DNA from: an uncultured Oscillospiraceae bacterium
Lineage (GTDB): Bacteria; Bacillota; Clostridia; Oscillospirales; Acutalibacteraceae
NCBI GenBank assembly: GCA_900552225.1
Contig: URYX01000056.1
Span: 1 to 9,669 of the forward strand
Length of the DNA: 9,669 nt
Reading direction: 5' to 3'
Shown here: in pieces, positions 1-7,142 of the stretch
How positions within the stretch are numbered: position 1 is the stretch's first letter
How the letters are laid out: each line of letters starts with the position of its first letter
The notes under the pieces: model-generated
Databases searched by the model: none
What the model was told of the DNA's origin: nothing
Seen by the model: the letters and a program-made list of their open reading frames with translations, nothing else
Translations under genes and position numbers: made by a program

Positions 1-79
1 CAGTGTGAAGGAGATTGCGGCGGGCGACCGCCTGCGTCTGCAGCTTTGCGACGGAGAATGCCGCTGTACGGCGGAATGA
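1..79 (+). CDS. xseA: Exodeoxyribonuclease VII large subunit, C-terminal end only
   Basis: This is the 3' end of a gene that begins before the window. Reading from base 2 gives 25 residues ending at the TGA at 77-79. The piece contains V-K-E-I-x-x-G-D-R-L-R-L-x-L-x-D-G, which resembles the C-terminal strand pattern of XseA (VxxIxxGDxLxIxLxDG). The catalytic core is outside the window, so the call rests mainly on this tail and on xseB following 13 nt later. XseA is the catalytic subunit of exonuclease VII, which degrades single-stranded DNA to oligonucleotides. A different upstream protein cannot be fully excluded from 25 residues. Confidence 0.75.
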   Translation, partial: SVKEIAAGDRLRLQLCDGECRCTAE

Positions 80-92
80 AGGAGAGAAACGG

Positions 93-365
93 ATGGCAAC
101 CGAATGGACCTTTGAACGGGCGATGACCCGATTGGAGCAGATCGTGGCGGCGCTGGAGAGCGGCAAATGCTCGCTGGACGATTCCATGAAGCTGTTTGAG
201 GAGGGCACCAAGCTGACCTCCTACTGCTCACGGCAGCTGACGGCGGCCGAGCAGAAGATCCGGCAGCTGACCGAAACGGCCGCTGCGCCGGAGGCACCGG
301 CTGCGCCGGAGACGGCGGAAACCGGAAATGAGGTCGCAGCGGACGGCGGGGAGACAGAGGTATGA
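93..365 (+). CDS. xseB: Exodeoxyribonuclease VII small subunit
   Basis: This 90-residue protein is the accessory subunit that several copies of which bind XseA to form exonuclease VII in the cytoplasm. Residues 7-61 carry the family pattern: FERAMTRLEQIVAALESG, then the L-D-D-S-M-K-L-F-E-E-G segment, then C-S-R-Q-L and A-E-Q-K-I, predicted as two helices forming a hairpin. Residues 62-90 are an Ala/Pro/Glu-rich acidic tail, probably disordered, which makes the protein slightly longer than the typical 70-80 residues. The ATG at 93 is chosen because AAGGAG at 79-84 lies 8 nt upstream and the family motif starts soon after. An in-frame start at 15 would place 26 unrelated residues inside the xseA end. 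The stop overlaps the ispA start as ATGA, which suggests translational coupling. Confidence 0.93.
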   Translation: MATEWTFERAMTRLEQIVAALESGKCSLDDSMKLFEEGTKLTSYCSRQLTAAEQKIRQLTETAAAPEAPAAPETAETGNEVAADGGETEV

Positions 366-1255
366 CACTGTATTCGGAGCATCTGGCGGCGTATCGGGAT
401 GCCGTGGAGGCGGCTCTGCCGCGCTTTTTGCCGCCGGAGGAGCCGGCCTACGGCGTACTCGGCCGGGCCATGGCGTATGCCTGTGAGGACGGCGGCAAGC
501 GGCTGCGGCCGGTGCTGCTGCTTGAATGGGCGCATCTGTGCGGCGGGGCGGCCGGGCAGGCACTGCCGTTTGCCTGTGCGCTGGAGATGGTGCATTCCTA
601 CTCGCTGGTGCACGACGATATGCCCTGCATGGACAACAGCCCGCTGCGCCGCGGCAAGCCGTCGGTGCATAAGGCGTTCGGAGAGGATATGGCGCTGCTG
701 GCGGGCGATGCGCTGCTCAACCGCGCCTTTGAGGTGTGCCTTGCCCCGGAGAACCGGGGGACGCTGCCGGCGGGGGCGGTGCTCGACGCCGCTGCGATTC
801 TGGCCGACTGTGCCGGGCTTCACGGGATGATCGGTGGGCAGGCAATGGATCTGCAGAGTGAGGGGAAGACCATTTCTCTCGCGGAGCTGGAGCGGCTGCA
901 GCGCGGCAAAACGGCGGCGCTGCTGCGGGCGGCCTGCCGGATGGGCGCGGTGCTCGGAGGAGGAGATGCCGGGCAGCTGCAGGCGGCGGAGGCCTACGGA
1001 ACGGCGGTCGGCCTCGGGTTTCAGATTGTGGATGATATTCTGGATGTGACCGCTACGGAGCAGGAGCTCGGCAAGCCGGTCGGCGGAGACCGGGAGCTGG
1101 AAAAATCCACGTATGTATCGCTGCTCGGGCTTGCGCAGGCACGGGAGCTGGCCGCGCAGCGCACGGAGGAGGCGCTCTCCGCGCTGCAGCCGCTCGGTGC
1201 GGCTGCGGAGGAGCTGCGGCAGCTGACGGTGCGCCTGCTGAAGCGGCAGCAGTAA
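362..1255 (+). CDS. ispA: Polyprenyl (farnesyl/geranylgeranyl) diphosphate synthase
   Basis: This 297-residue trans-prenyltransferase condenses isopentenyl diphosphate with allylic diphosphates to give C15 (or C20) chains for undecaprenyl and quinone-type lipids. The landmarks are G-G-K-R-L-R-P at 44-50, the first Asp-rich motif D-D-M-P-C-M-D at 85-91, R-R-G-K-P just after it, G-G-Q-A-M-D-L at 158-164 and the second Asp-rich motif D-D-I-L-D at 224-228. The two-residue insertion inside the first Asp-rich motif and the aromatic Y80 five residues before it match type II (bacterial) farnesyl diphosphate synthases, so C15 product is the best guess. Product length cannot be proven from sequence. 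Its start overlaps the xseB stop by 4 nt, and dxs, the first gene of the precursor pathway, follows 26 nt later. Confidence 0.93.
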   Translation: MTLYSEHLAAYRDAVEAALPRFLPPEEPAYGVLGRAMAYACEDGGKRLRPVLLLEWAHLCGGAAGQALPFACALEMVHSYSLVHDDMPCMDNSPLRRGKPSVHKAFGEDMALLAGDALLNRAFEVCLAPENRGTLPAGAVLDAAAILADCAGLHGMIGGQAMDLQSEGKTISLAELERLQRGKTAALLRAACRMGAVLGGGDAGQLQAAEAYGTAVGLGFQIVDDILDVTATEQELGKPVGGDRELEKSTYVSLLGLAQARELAAQRTEEALSALQPLGAAAEELRQLTVRLLKRQQ

Positions 1256-1281
1256 AGCGGCCGGGATAAAAGGACAGTATT

Positions 1282-3171
1282 ATGAAGGAACAGAATTTAC
1301 TGGAGCATATTCAGTCCCCGCAGGACGTCAAGGCACTCGGTGAACGGGAGCTGCAGACGCTGTGCGGGGAGATCCGGGAGACGCTCATTCAGACCGTCTC
1401 CGAGACGGGAGGGCATCTGGCCTCCAACCTCGGAGTCGTGGAGCTGACGGTCGCGCTGCACCGGGAGATGAACTGCCCGGACGATTCGATCGTATGGGAT
1501 GTGGGGCATCAGTGCTATACCCACAAGCTGCTGACGGGACGGTACGGGCGCTTTCATACCCTGCGGCAGCACGGAGGCATCTCCGGGTTCCCGAATCCGA
1601 AGGAGTGCGACTGCGACGCCTTTGTGGCGGGGCACAGCAGCACGGCGGTGTCCGCGGCCAGCGGGCAGGCCCGCGCCAATACGCTGCTGCACAACAGACA
1701 CTACGCTGTGGCGGTGATCGGAGACGGGGCCATGACGGGCGGGCTGGCGTATGAGGGACTCAACAGCGCCGGGCACAGCGGTGACCGGCTGATTGTCATT
1801 CTGAACGACAACCGCATGTCCATCAGCCGGAATGTGGGGTTTGTGGCGCGGCATCTGGCGACGCTGCGCTCCCGGACGCATTACATTCGCTTCAAGCGCC
1901 GCGTCAGTGCGGTGCTGGAGCACCTGCCGCTGATCGGCAAGCCGCTGTACCGTCTGATTCTGCGGATCAAGCTGAATATGAAGTATGCCCTCTACGACAG
2001 CAGCACGATGTTTGAGGATATGGGCTTTTACTATTTCGGGCCGATCGACGGACACAATCTGCACGACCTGTCCGAGGCGCTGAAGGCAGCCAAGGCCGTG
2101 GAAAAGCCGGTGCTGCTGCATGTGGAGACCGTCAAGGGGAAGGGCTATGCCTATGCCGTGCGCCGGCCGGACCGCTACCACGGGGTCGGCGGATTCGATA
2201 TCGACAGCGGGGAGACGCTGTCCGGCGGAGACTCCTTCTCCTCGGTGTTCGGGGAGGAGATGACGCGCCTTGCGGCGGAGGATCCGCGCATTTTTGCGCT
2301 GACGGCGGCCATGAAGGACGGTACCGGGCTGTCGCGGTTTGCGGAGCTCTTTCCCGAGCGGTTTGCGGATGTCGGGATTGCGGAGGAGCATGCGGTGACC
2401 TTTTCCTCGGGGATGGCGACCAAGGGCATGCTGCCGGTTTTTGCCGTGTATTCCACCTTCCTGCAGCGCTGCTACGACCAGATTCTGAACGATACCGCCA
2501 TCATGAACAACCATATCGTGCTGGCCATCGACCGGGCGGGCATCGTGCCGGATGACGGCACGACGCACCAGGGGCTGTTCGATGTGGCTTTTTTACAGAC
2601 CATCCCGCATACCACGGTGTATGCGCCGTCGGGCTTTGCCGAGCTGAGGCAGTGTCTTACGCAGGCGCTGTACCACACGGAGGGAATCGCCGCGGTGCGG
2701 TATCCGAAGGGCGGGGAGAGCGACGGAGCCGGGGATACGGCGGCGGACTATGCGCCGTACCGCTTTGAGGAGGATCCGGGCGCCGATATGCTGCTGATTA
2801 CCTACGGCCGTCTGTACGGAGAGGTGTGCCGGGCGGTGCGGCAGCTGCGTGAGCGGGGGACGAGGGTATCGGTGCTCAAGCTGACACGCGTGTGCCCGAT
2901 CGATCCCGTCTGCGTGACGCGGGCCGGGGCGTACCGCCGGGTGATTTTTGCGGAGGAGGGCACGCGCTGCGGCGGTGTCGGAGAGCATTTCGGAAGCCTG
3001 CTGCAGCAGCAGGGGCTGACGCCGGACTATACCGTGCGTGCGGTGGACGGCTTTATCCCCACCTGCAAGACGGCGGAGGGACTGCGGCTGGCCGGACTGG
3101 ATGCCGAGAGCCTGGTGCGCCTGGTAAGCGGCGAGGAGGTCCGGACGGAGACGGAGAATGACTATGCCTGA
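1282..3171 (+). CDS. dxs: 1-deoxy-D-xylulose-5-phosphate synthase
   Basis: This 629-residue thiamine-diphosphate enzyme condenses pyruvate and glyceraldehyde 3-phosphate into DXP, the first step of the MEP isoprenoid pathway and a precursor of thiamine and pyridoxal. It is full length for the family. Visible landmarks are H45 in G-G-H-L-A-S-N-L-G, D-V-G-H-Q at 73-77, the ThDP/Mg site G-D-G-A-M-T-G-G at 147-154 with N-D-N at 175-177, G-P-I-D-G-H at 253-258, Y-H-G-V near 300, the ThDP-activating glutamate in A-E-E-H at 367-370, and T-H-Q-G at 428-431. The C-terminal transketolase domain starts near residue 500. The loop usually written V-G-x-D-G-x-T-H is V-P-D-D-G-T-T-H here. The RBS is AAAAGGA at 1268-1274. 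The gene overlaps the start of tlyA. Confidence 0.97.
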   Translation: MKEQNLLEHIQSPQDVKALGERELQTLCGEIRETLIQTVSETGGHLASNLGVVELTVALHREMNCPDDSIVWDVGHQCYTHKLLTGRYGRFHTLRQHGGISGFPNPKECDCDAFVAGHSSTAVSAASGQARANTLLHNRHYAVAVIGDGAMTGGLAYEGLNSAGHSGDRLIVILNDNRMSISRNVGFVARHLATLRSRTHYIRFKRRVSAVLEHLPLIGKPLYRLILRIKLNMKYALYDSSTMFEDMGFYYFGPIDGHNLHDLSEALKAAKAVEKPVLLHVETVKGKGYAYAVRRPDRYHGVGGFDIDSGETLSGGDSFSSVFGEEMTRLAAEDPRIFALTAAMKDGTGLSRFAELFPERFADVGIAEEHAVTFSSGMATKGMLPVFAVYSTFLQRCYDQILNDTAIMNNHIVLAIDRAGIVPDDGTTHQGLFDVAFLQTIPHTTVYAPSGFAELRQCLTQALYHTEGIAAVRYPKGGESDGAGDTAADYAPYRFEEDPGADMLLITYGRLYGEVCRAVRQLRERGTRVSVLKLTRVCPIDPVCVTRAGAYRRVIFAEEGTRCGGVGEHFGSLLQQQGLTPDYTVRAVDGFIPTCKTAEGLRLAGLDAESLVRLVSGEEVRTETENDYA

Positions 3172-3991
3172 GGGAAAACGGCGGCTGGATGTATGGCTGG
3201 TGCAGAACGGGCTGGCGGACAGCCGCGAAAAGGCGCAGGCGCTGATTGCAGAGGGGCGGATACGGGTCGGAGACCGGACCGTGAGGAAGGCCTCCTTTCC
3301 GGTGTCCGGTGAGGAGCCGATCGAACGCATCGGAGAGGCCCCGCGCTATGTGGGGCGCGGCGGCTACAAGCTGGAGGCGGCGCTGGAGCGGGCGGCGCGG
3401 CGGCTGGACGGGATGACGGCCCTGGATGTGGGGGCGTCCACCGGCGGGTTTACCCAGTGTATGCTGCGTTACGGCGCCGCGCGGGTGGTATCGGTGGATG
3501 TCGGCCGCGGGCAGCTGCACCCGTCGCTGCGGGAGGATCCGCGCGTATGCTGTATGGAATCGACGGATATCCGCCGCACGGAGGCGCTGCAGCCGGTGAT
3601 GCCGGCAGGCGGGTTTGACTTTGCCTCCGTGGACGTGTCGTTTATCCCGCTGTCGCTGGTGCTGCCGGCCGCGGTGAGCCTTCTGAGGGAGGGCGCGGGG
3701 CTGGTGTGTCTCATCAAGCCGCAGTTTGAGGTGGGACGGAGCGCCGTCGGCAAGGGAGGGATCGTCCGGGATCTGCGGCAGCACCGCCGGATTCTGATGG
3801 AATATGCTGCGCGGTTTGCGGCGCTGCGGCTGTCGGCGGATTTTCTGATGCCGTCCCCCATCCGGGGCGGAGACGGCAACGGAGAATATCTGGCGTATCT
3901 GGAAAAATGCCCGGAGGGGCAGGAGGCACGCGGGCTGACGGCGGAGGAAATTGAGGCGGCGGTGGAGGCGATGAGCCGCACCGCACGGTAA
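3158..3991 (+). CDS. tlyA: TlyA family rRNA (cytidine-2'-O)-methyltransferase (S4 domain + FtsJ fold)
   Basis: This 277-residue protein of the TlyA/YqxC family methylates ribose 2'-OH groups of cytidines in 16S and/or 23S rRNA. It was historically labelled a hemolysin. Residues about 8-65 form an S4 RNA-binding domain (R-L-D-V-W-L-V-Q, then R-I-R-V-G). The methyltransferase domain follows, with the SAM-binding motif D-V-G-A-S-T-G-G-F at 90-98. A K-D-K-E catalytic set is visible: K71 in R-G-G-Y-K-L, D159 in S-V-D-V-S-F, K187 in I-K-P-Q-F-E and E243 in N-G-E-Y. The start is uncertain. ATG 3158 and ATG 3164 each have a GGAG 7 nt upstream (3147-3150 and 3153-3156), differing by two residues, and both overlap the end of dxs. 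Whether it modifies one or both rRNAs cannot be told. Confidence 0.93.
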   Translation: MTMPEGKRRLDVWLVQNGLADSREKAQALIAEGRIRVGDRTVRKASFPVSGEEPIERIGEAPRYVGRGGYKLEAALERAARRLDGMTALDVGASTGGFTQCMLRYGAARVVSVDVGRGQLHPSLREDPRVCCMESTDIRRTEALQPVMPAGGFDFASVDVSFIPLSLVLPAAVSLLREGAGLVCLIKPQFEVGRSAVGKGGIVRDLRQHRRILMEYAARFAALRLSADFLMPSPIRGGDGNGEYLAYLEKCPEGQEARGLTAEEIEAAVEAMSRTAR

Positions 3992-4004
3992 AGGAGGATG
4001 CGCC

Positions 4005-4811
4005 GTGAAGGTGGCAATTATACCGGATTTTTGCGCGGAAAACCGCCGGGCCTACGGGCAGACGGTGGCCGACTGCCTGAGGCAGTACGGCGTGGAGGTC
4101 TGTGTGTCGCAGGGAGACCCCGAGGCGTGCATCCGCGGGACGGAGCTGACGATTGTGCTCGGCGGTGACGGCGCGATGCTGCGGGTGGCCAAGCTGACGG
4201 CCCCGCTCGGCAAGGCCATGCTCGGCATCAACTGCGGGCATCTCGGATTTATGACGGGGCTGGAGATGGATGAGCTTGCCCTGCTTTCCGAGCTGCCGAA
4301 GGGACGGTTTACGGTCGAGGAGCGGATGATGCTGAGCGTGCAGGCGGAGGGAGCCGAGGAGCTGCAGGCACTCAACGAGGTGGCCGTGACGCGCGGACAA
4401 ACGGGGCATATTGCCCATCTGGAGGTGACCTGCGACGGGCGGCCGGTGGCCGGTTATCTGGCGGACGGGCTGCTGATCGCCACGCCCACCGGGTCTACGG
4501 CCTACTCACTGTCGGCGGGAGGGCCGGTGGTGGATCCCGCGGCCCGCTGCATGGTGCTGACGCCGCTGTGTCCGCATTCGCTCGAGGCGCGGCCGTATGT
4601 GCTGCACGAGCAGGCGCGGCTGACGGTGCGGGTTCCGTCCGGACGGGACAGGGTGTTCTGGTCGGTGGACGGCGAGGAGCCCCGGCCGCTGTCGGAGGGA
4701 CAGCGGATCACGGTGAGCCGCAGTGACCGGACGGTGCGGCTGATTCATCTGAAGCCGTATTCCTTCTATGAGGTGCTGCACCGGAAGCTGATTGACCGGG
4801 CTTTGTATTGA
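4005..4811 (+). CDS. nadK: NAD kinase (ATP/polyphosphate-dependent)
   Basis: This 268-residue cytosolic enzyme phosphorylates NAD+ to NADP+. The diagnostic motifs are G-G-D-G at 53-56 (phosphate donor site, D55 catalytic), G-I-N-C-G-H-L-G-F at 74-82, N-E at 124-125 and the long signature D-G-L-L-I-A-T-P-T-G-S-T-A-Y-S at 154-168, followed by L-S-A-G-G-P. The C-terminal half is the expected beta-rich domain, with W-S-V-D-G at 219-223. The start is GTG at 4005, supported by an excellent AAGGAGG at 3991-3997 with 7 nt spacing. The nearby ATG at 3998 is out of frame. The RBS overlaps the last base of the tlyA stop, so the two genes are cotranscribed. The position between tlyA and argR matches the conserved clostridial cluster. 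Confidence 0.96.
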   Translation: MKVAIIPDFCAENRRAYGQTVADCLRQYGVEVCVSQGDPEACIRGTELTIVLGGDGAMLRVAKLTAPLGKAMLGINCGHLGFMTGLEMDELALLSELPKGRFTVEERMMLSVQAEGAEELQALNEVAVTRGQTGHIAHLEVTCDGRPVAGYLADGLLIATPTGSTAYSLSAGGPVVDPAARCMVLTPLCPHSLEARPYVLHEQARLTVRVPSGRDRVFWSVDGEEPRPLSEGQRITVSRSDRTVRLIHLKPYSFYEVLHRKLIDRALY

Positions 4812-4836
4812 ATCGCGCGGAGCGTGAAACTATTCT
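4808..4836 (+). promoter_or_regulatory. Possible internal promoter for argR-recN
   Basis: TTGAAT at 4808-4813 and TATTCT at 4831-4836 are separated by exactly 17 nt. Each box matches 4 of 6 consensus positions. The patch is clearly more AT-rich than its surroundings and lies just before argR, so a second promoter for the regulator and recN is plausible. Within it, GAA-N4-TTC (4826-4835) overlaps the -10 box but has the wrong spacing for a classical ARG box. This is inference from sequence only. Confidence 0.3.
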
Positions 4837-4864
4837 ATTTTTGGGGAAGACAGGAGGAGACAGC

Positions 4865-5314
4865 ATGAAGGGCGATCGCCATCATTTGATTGTACAGCTG
4901 ATCCGCACCTACGAAATCGATACGCAGGAGGAGCTGATGCGGCGGCTGCAGGAGAGCGGCGTGTCCGCAACGCAGGCCACCATTTCCCGCGATATCAAGG
5001 ATCTGCGGATCGTGAAGGGGCAGGATGAAAACGGGAAATACCGCTATATGCTGCCGGAGGCGCGCAGCGAACGGGCGGAATACGGCCGGTTTCATTCGCT
5101 GCTGCCGGATGCGGTGGAGAAGGTGGACTATGCCGGGCACATGGTGGTGGTCAAATGTGCCGTCGGTATGGCGCAGGCCATCTGCGCCGTGCTCGACTCG
5201 ATGAAGTGGGAGACCATTGTCGGCACGCTGGCGGGTGACGATACGATTTTCTGCGTGATGCGCACGGAGGAACAGGCCCGCGAGCTGACCGAGGAACTGA
5301 AAAAGCTGCTGTAA
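4865..5314 (+). CDS. argR: Arginine repressor ArgR/AhrC
   Basis: This 149-residue transcription factor binds ARG boxes as an arginine-bound hexamer, represses arginine biosynthesis and in some hosts activates catabolism. The N-terminal winged helix-turn-helix holds the recognition region S-A-T-Q-A-T-I-S-R-D-I-K-D-L at 34-47. The C-terminal oligomerisation and arginine-binding domain shows G-T-L-A-G-D-D-T at 120-127, with the paired aspartates that contact arginine. The segment around K97-C-A-V-G-M-A departs from the more usual R-T-x-P-G-x-A. ATG 4865 is chosen because AGGAGG at 4852-4857 lies 7 nt upstream and the length fits the family. A TTG start at 4808 would add 19 residues with no family match. 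No arg biosynthesis genes are nearby, as is normal for this cluster. Confidence 0.95.
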   Translation: MKGDRHHLIVQLIRTYEIDTQEELMRRLQESGVSATQATISRDIKDLRIVKGQDENGKYRYMLPEARSERAEYGRFHSLLPDAVEKVDYAGHMVVVKCAVGMAQAICAVLDSMKWETIVGTLAGDDTIFCVMRTEEQARELTEELKKLL

Positions 5315-5328
5315 GGAGAACGACCCGT

Positions 5329-7005
5329 ATGCTTTCCGGATTATACATTGAGAATATTGCGGTGATTGAGCGCGCGGAGCTGGAGTTCCACGCGGGCTTT
5401 AATGTGCTGACCGGCGAAACGGGCGCCGGAAAATCCATGATTATCGATGCACTGAATGCGGTGCTCGGGGAGCGGGTCAGCCGTGACCTGGTGCGCACGG
5501 GAACGGACGGGGCCCGCGTGACCGCCGTGTTTGAGGCGCTGCCGGAGGGTGTGCTGCGTGAGCTGGAGGAGGCGGGGTATGCGCCCGAGGAGGATGGCAC
5601 CCTGCTCATCCAGCGCACGATTGCCGCCGACGGCAAGGGGCAAAGCCGCATCGGCGGGCGCCCTGCCACCGTGACCCTGCTGCGCGAGATCGGGCGTATG
5701 CTCGTGAATATGCACGGGCAGCACGAAAATCAGGCGCTGCTTGCGGTGGAGCGGCATCTGGAATATCTGGACCGGCTCGGGAATCTGGCGCCTCTGCGAG
5801 AGCGCTATGCCGAGAGCTACCACCGGTACTGTGCGCTGCGCCGCGAGCTGCGCCGACTCGATACCGACGAGGACGCCAAGCAGCGCCGGACGGAGCTTTT
5901 GCGCTTCCAGACCGACGAGATCGAGAGTGCGGCGCTGCAGCCGGGCGAGGAGGAGAGCCTGCGGCAGAGGCGCGACTTTTTCCGCAATTCTGAGCGGATT
6001 TTGTCGGCCCTGGAGCAGGCGCAGCAGGCGCTGTCCGGCGACGACGAGGAGGACGGGGCGGTGACCCGCGTCTCCGTCGGCGCGGAGGCGCTGTCGGCGG
6101 CTGCGGCGCTGTGGCAGGAGCTGGAGCCGCTGTCGGAGCGGGTGCAGGCGCTTTCCTACGAGCTGCAGGAATGCGGTGCGGAGCTGCGCACGGCGGCGGA
6201 GAATATGGGCTTTGACGGGGCGGAGCGCGACGAGGTGGAGGCGCGGCTGGCGCTGATCCGCCGGCTGACGACCAAGTACGGCGGCTCCGTTGAGGAGGTG
6301 CTGGCGTTTGCGGAGGCCTGCCGACAGGAGCTGTCCGGCATTGAGCACTCCGAGGAGCGGCAGAACGAGCTGATGCGGGAGCTGGATGCCGAGGAGGAGC
6401 AGATGCTGCGGCATGCGGAGGCGCTGACGCAGGCGCGGCGGCAGACGGCGCAGCAGTTTGAGCAGCGCGTGACCGCCGAGCTCGCCTTTCTGGATATGCC
6501 GCGGGTCACGCTGTCGGTGTCGATGGAGCCGACCGCTCTGACGGCCTCGGGCGCGGATCGGGTGGAGTTCCGTATATCCGCCAACCCCGGCGAGCCGCCG
6601 AAATCCATTGCCAAAATTGCGTCGGGCGGCGAGCTGTCGCGCATTATGCTGGCCATCAAATCCGTGATGGCGGATACCGATGACATCGACACGCTGGTGT
6701 TCGACGAGATCGATACGGGCATCAGCGGACGGGCGGCCCAGAAGGTCGGACTCAAGCTGCGGGAGACCGCCTCCTCGTCCGTGCGGGCGCGGCAGATTCT
6801 CTGCGTGACCCATCTGGCACAGATTGCGGCCATGGGGCATTACTACCTGCTGATCGAAAAGCAGGTGCGGGACGGCCGCACGTATACCGAGGTCCGGCCG
6901 CTCGACCGCGAGGGGCGGCGGCGTGAGCTGGCGCGCATCATCAGCGGCGAGGTGACCGAGGCGAGCCTGCAGGCGGCGGAGGAGATGCTGCACAAGGCGG
7001 AGTGA
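5329..7005 (+). CDS. recN: DNA repair protein RecN (SMC-like ATPase)
   Basis: This 558-residue protein acts in double-strand break repair, tethering and processing DNA ends with RecA. The N-terminal ATPase half has Walker A G-E-T-G-A-G-K-S at 29-36 and the RecN-typical M-H-G-Q-H-E-N-Q at 128-135. Residues about 155-380 are charged, Glu/Arg/Leu-rich and likely form the two coiled-coil arms, shorter than in true SMC proteins. The C-terminal half has the ABC signature A-S-G-G-E-L-S-R at 431-438, Walker B L-V-F-D-E-I-D at 456-462 followed by T-G-I-S-G, and the switch histidine in V-T-H-L-A-Q-I-A at 493-500. Full length and intact. RBS AAGGAG at 5313-5318 overlaps the argR stop; spacing to the ATG is 10 nt. 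No clear intrinsic terminator follows. Confidence 0.97.
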   Translation: MLSGLYIENIAVIERAELEFHAGFNVLTGETGAGKSMIIDALNAVLGERVSRDLVRTGTDGARVTAVFEALPEGVLRELEEAGYAPEEDGTLLIQRTIAADGKGQSRIGGRPATVTLLREIGRMLVNMHGQHENQALLAVERHLEYLDRLGNLAPLRERYAESYHRYCALRRELRRLDTDEDAKQRRTELLRFQTDEIESAALQPGEEESLRQRRDFFRNSERILSALEQAQQALSGDDEEDGAVTRVSVGAEALSAAAALWQELEPLSERVQALSYELQECGAELRTAAENMGFDGAERDEVEARLALIRRLTTKYGGSVEEVLAFAEACRQELSGIEHSEERQNELMRELDAEEEQMLRHAEALTQARRQTAQQFEQRVTAELAFLDMPRVTLSVSMEPTALTASGADRVEFRISANPGEPPKSIAKIASGGELSRIMLAIKSVMADTDDIDTLVFDEIDTGISGRAAQKVGLKLRETASSSVRARQILCVTHLAQIAAMGHYYLLIEKQVRDGRTYTEVRPLDREGRRRELARIISGEVTEASLQAAEEMLHKAE

Positions 7006-7015
7006 CGAAAAAGAC

Positions 7016-7031
7016 AAATGTAGCGACATTT
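7016..7031. repeat. Short perfect dyad upstream of the nagA promoter
   Basis: AAATGT (7016-7021) and ACATTT (7026-7031) are perfect reverse complements around the loop AGCG. The dyad starts 10 nt after the recN stop and ends 6 nt before the nagA -35 box, centred roughly 49 nt upstream of the predicted start site. No T-tract follows, so it is a poor terminator. The position suits an activator or repressor operator, but the binding protein is unknown and a 6-bp dyad may occur by chance. Confidence 0.35.
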
Positions 7032-7037
7032 CCGACC

Positions 7038-7066
7038 TTGCACGGACAGAGGCTTTCCCCTATAAT
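7038..7066 (+). promoter_or_regulatory. Sigma-A type promoter for nagA
   Basis: A perfect -10 box TATAAT lies at 7061-7066 and TTGCAC at 7038-7043 is spaced 17 nt upstream. The -35 keeps the TTG core but is otherwise weak, which would fit a regulated promoter. The expected transcription start is near 7073, giving a leader of about 70 nt before nagA. Confidence 0.75.
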
Positions 7067-7076
7067 AAGCATGGAA

Positions 7077-7125
7077 ACCGAGTCGTTTTTGGGAGATTCT
7101 GTCGAAAATCGGATAAAAAATCGGT
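7077..7125 (+). promoter_or_regulatory. AT-rich nagA leader with possible weak hairpin and direct repeats
   Basis: The nagA leader can pair ACCGA (7077-7081) with TCGGT (7121-7125), extended after a 4-nt bulge by TTTTT (7086-7090) against the A-run near 7115-7120. The closing base lies directly before the Shine-Dalgarno sequence. AAAATCGG also occurs twice, at 7105-7112 and 7117-7124. The pairing is weak and the region does not match any riboswitch I recognise. Confidence 0.25.
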
Positions 7126-7142
7126 GGAAGGAGTCATGAACT

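Noticed and set aside
278..362. Low-complexity end of xseB as a possible frameshift or separate element
   Set aside because: The frame stays open and ends in the ATGA overlap with ispA; Ala/Glu/Pro-rich acidic tails are common in small nuclease subunits from GC-rich genomes.
1297..2568. 423-codon open frame on the minus strand opposite dxs
   Set aside because: Same explanation: no family motif, no suitable ribosome binding site, skewed composition, and it lies wholly opposite conserved dxs sequence.
4808..4864. TTG as an alternative argR start, extending the protein by 19 residues
   Set aside because: The extension has no ArgR homology pattern, while ATG 4865 has a strong RBS and gives the standard 149-residue length.
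6000..6400. Glu/Arg/Leu-rich part of recN as possible repeat or frameshifted region
   Set aside because: It reads continuously in one frame and is the normal coiled-coil arm of RecN.
5341..7029. 562-codon open frame on the minus strand covering almost all of recN
   Set aside because: It is an antisense shadow caused by high GC and codon bias. The product is Arg/Leu/Gln/His-rich with no recognisable domain, and recN on the + strand is unambiguous.
7016..7031. AAATGT/ACATTT dyad as the recN terminator
   Set aside because: The stem is only 6 bp and AT-rich, and it is followed by CCGACC instead of a T-run.
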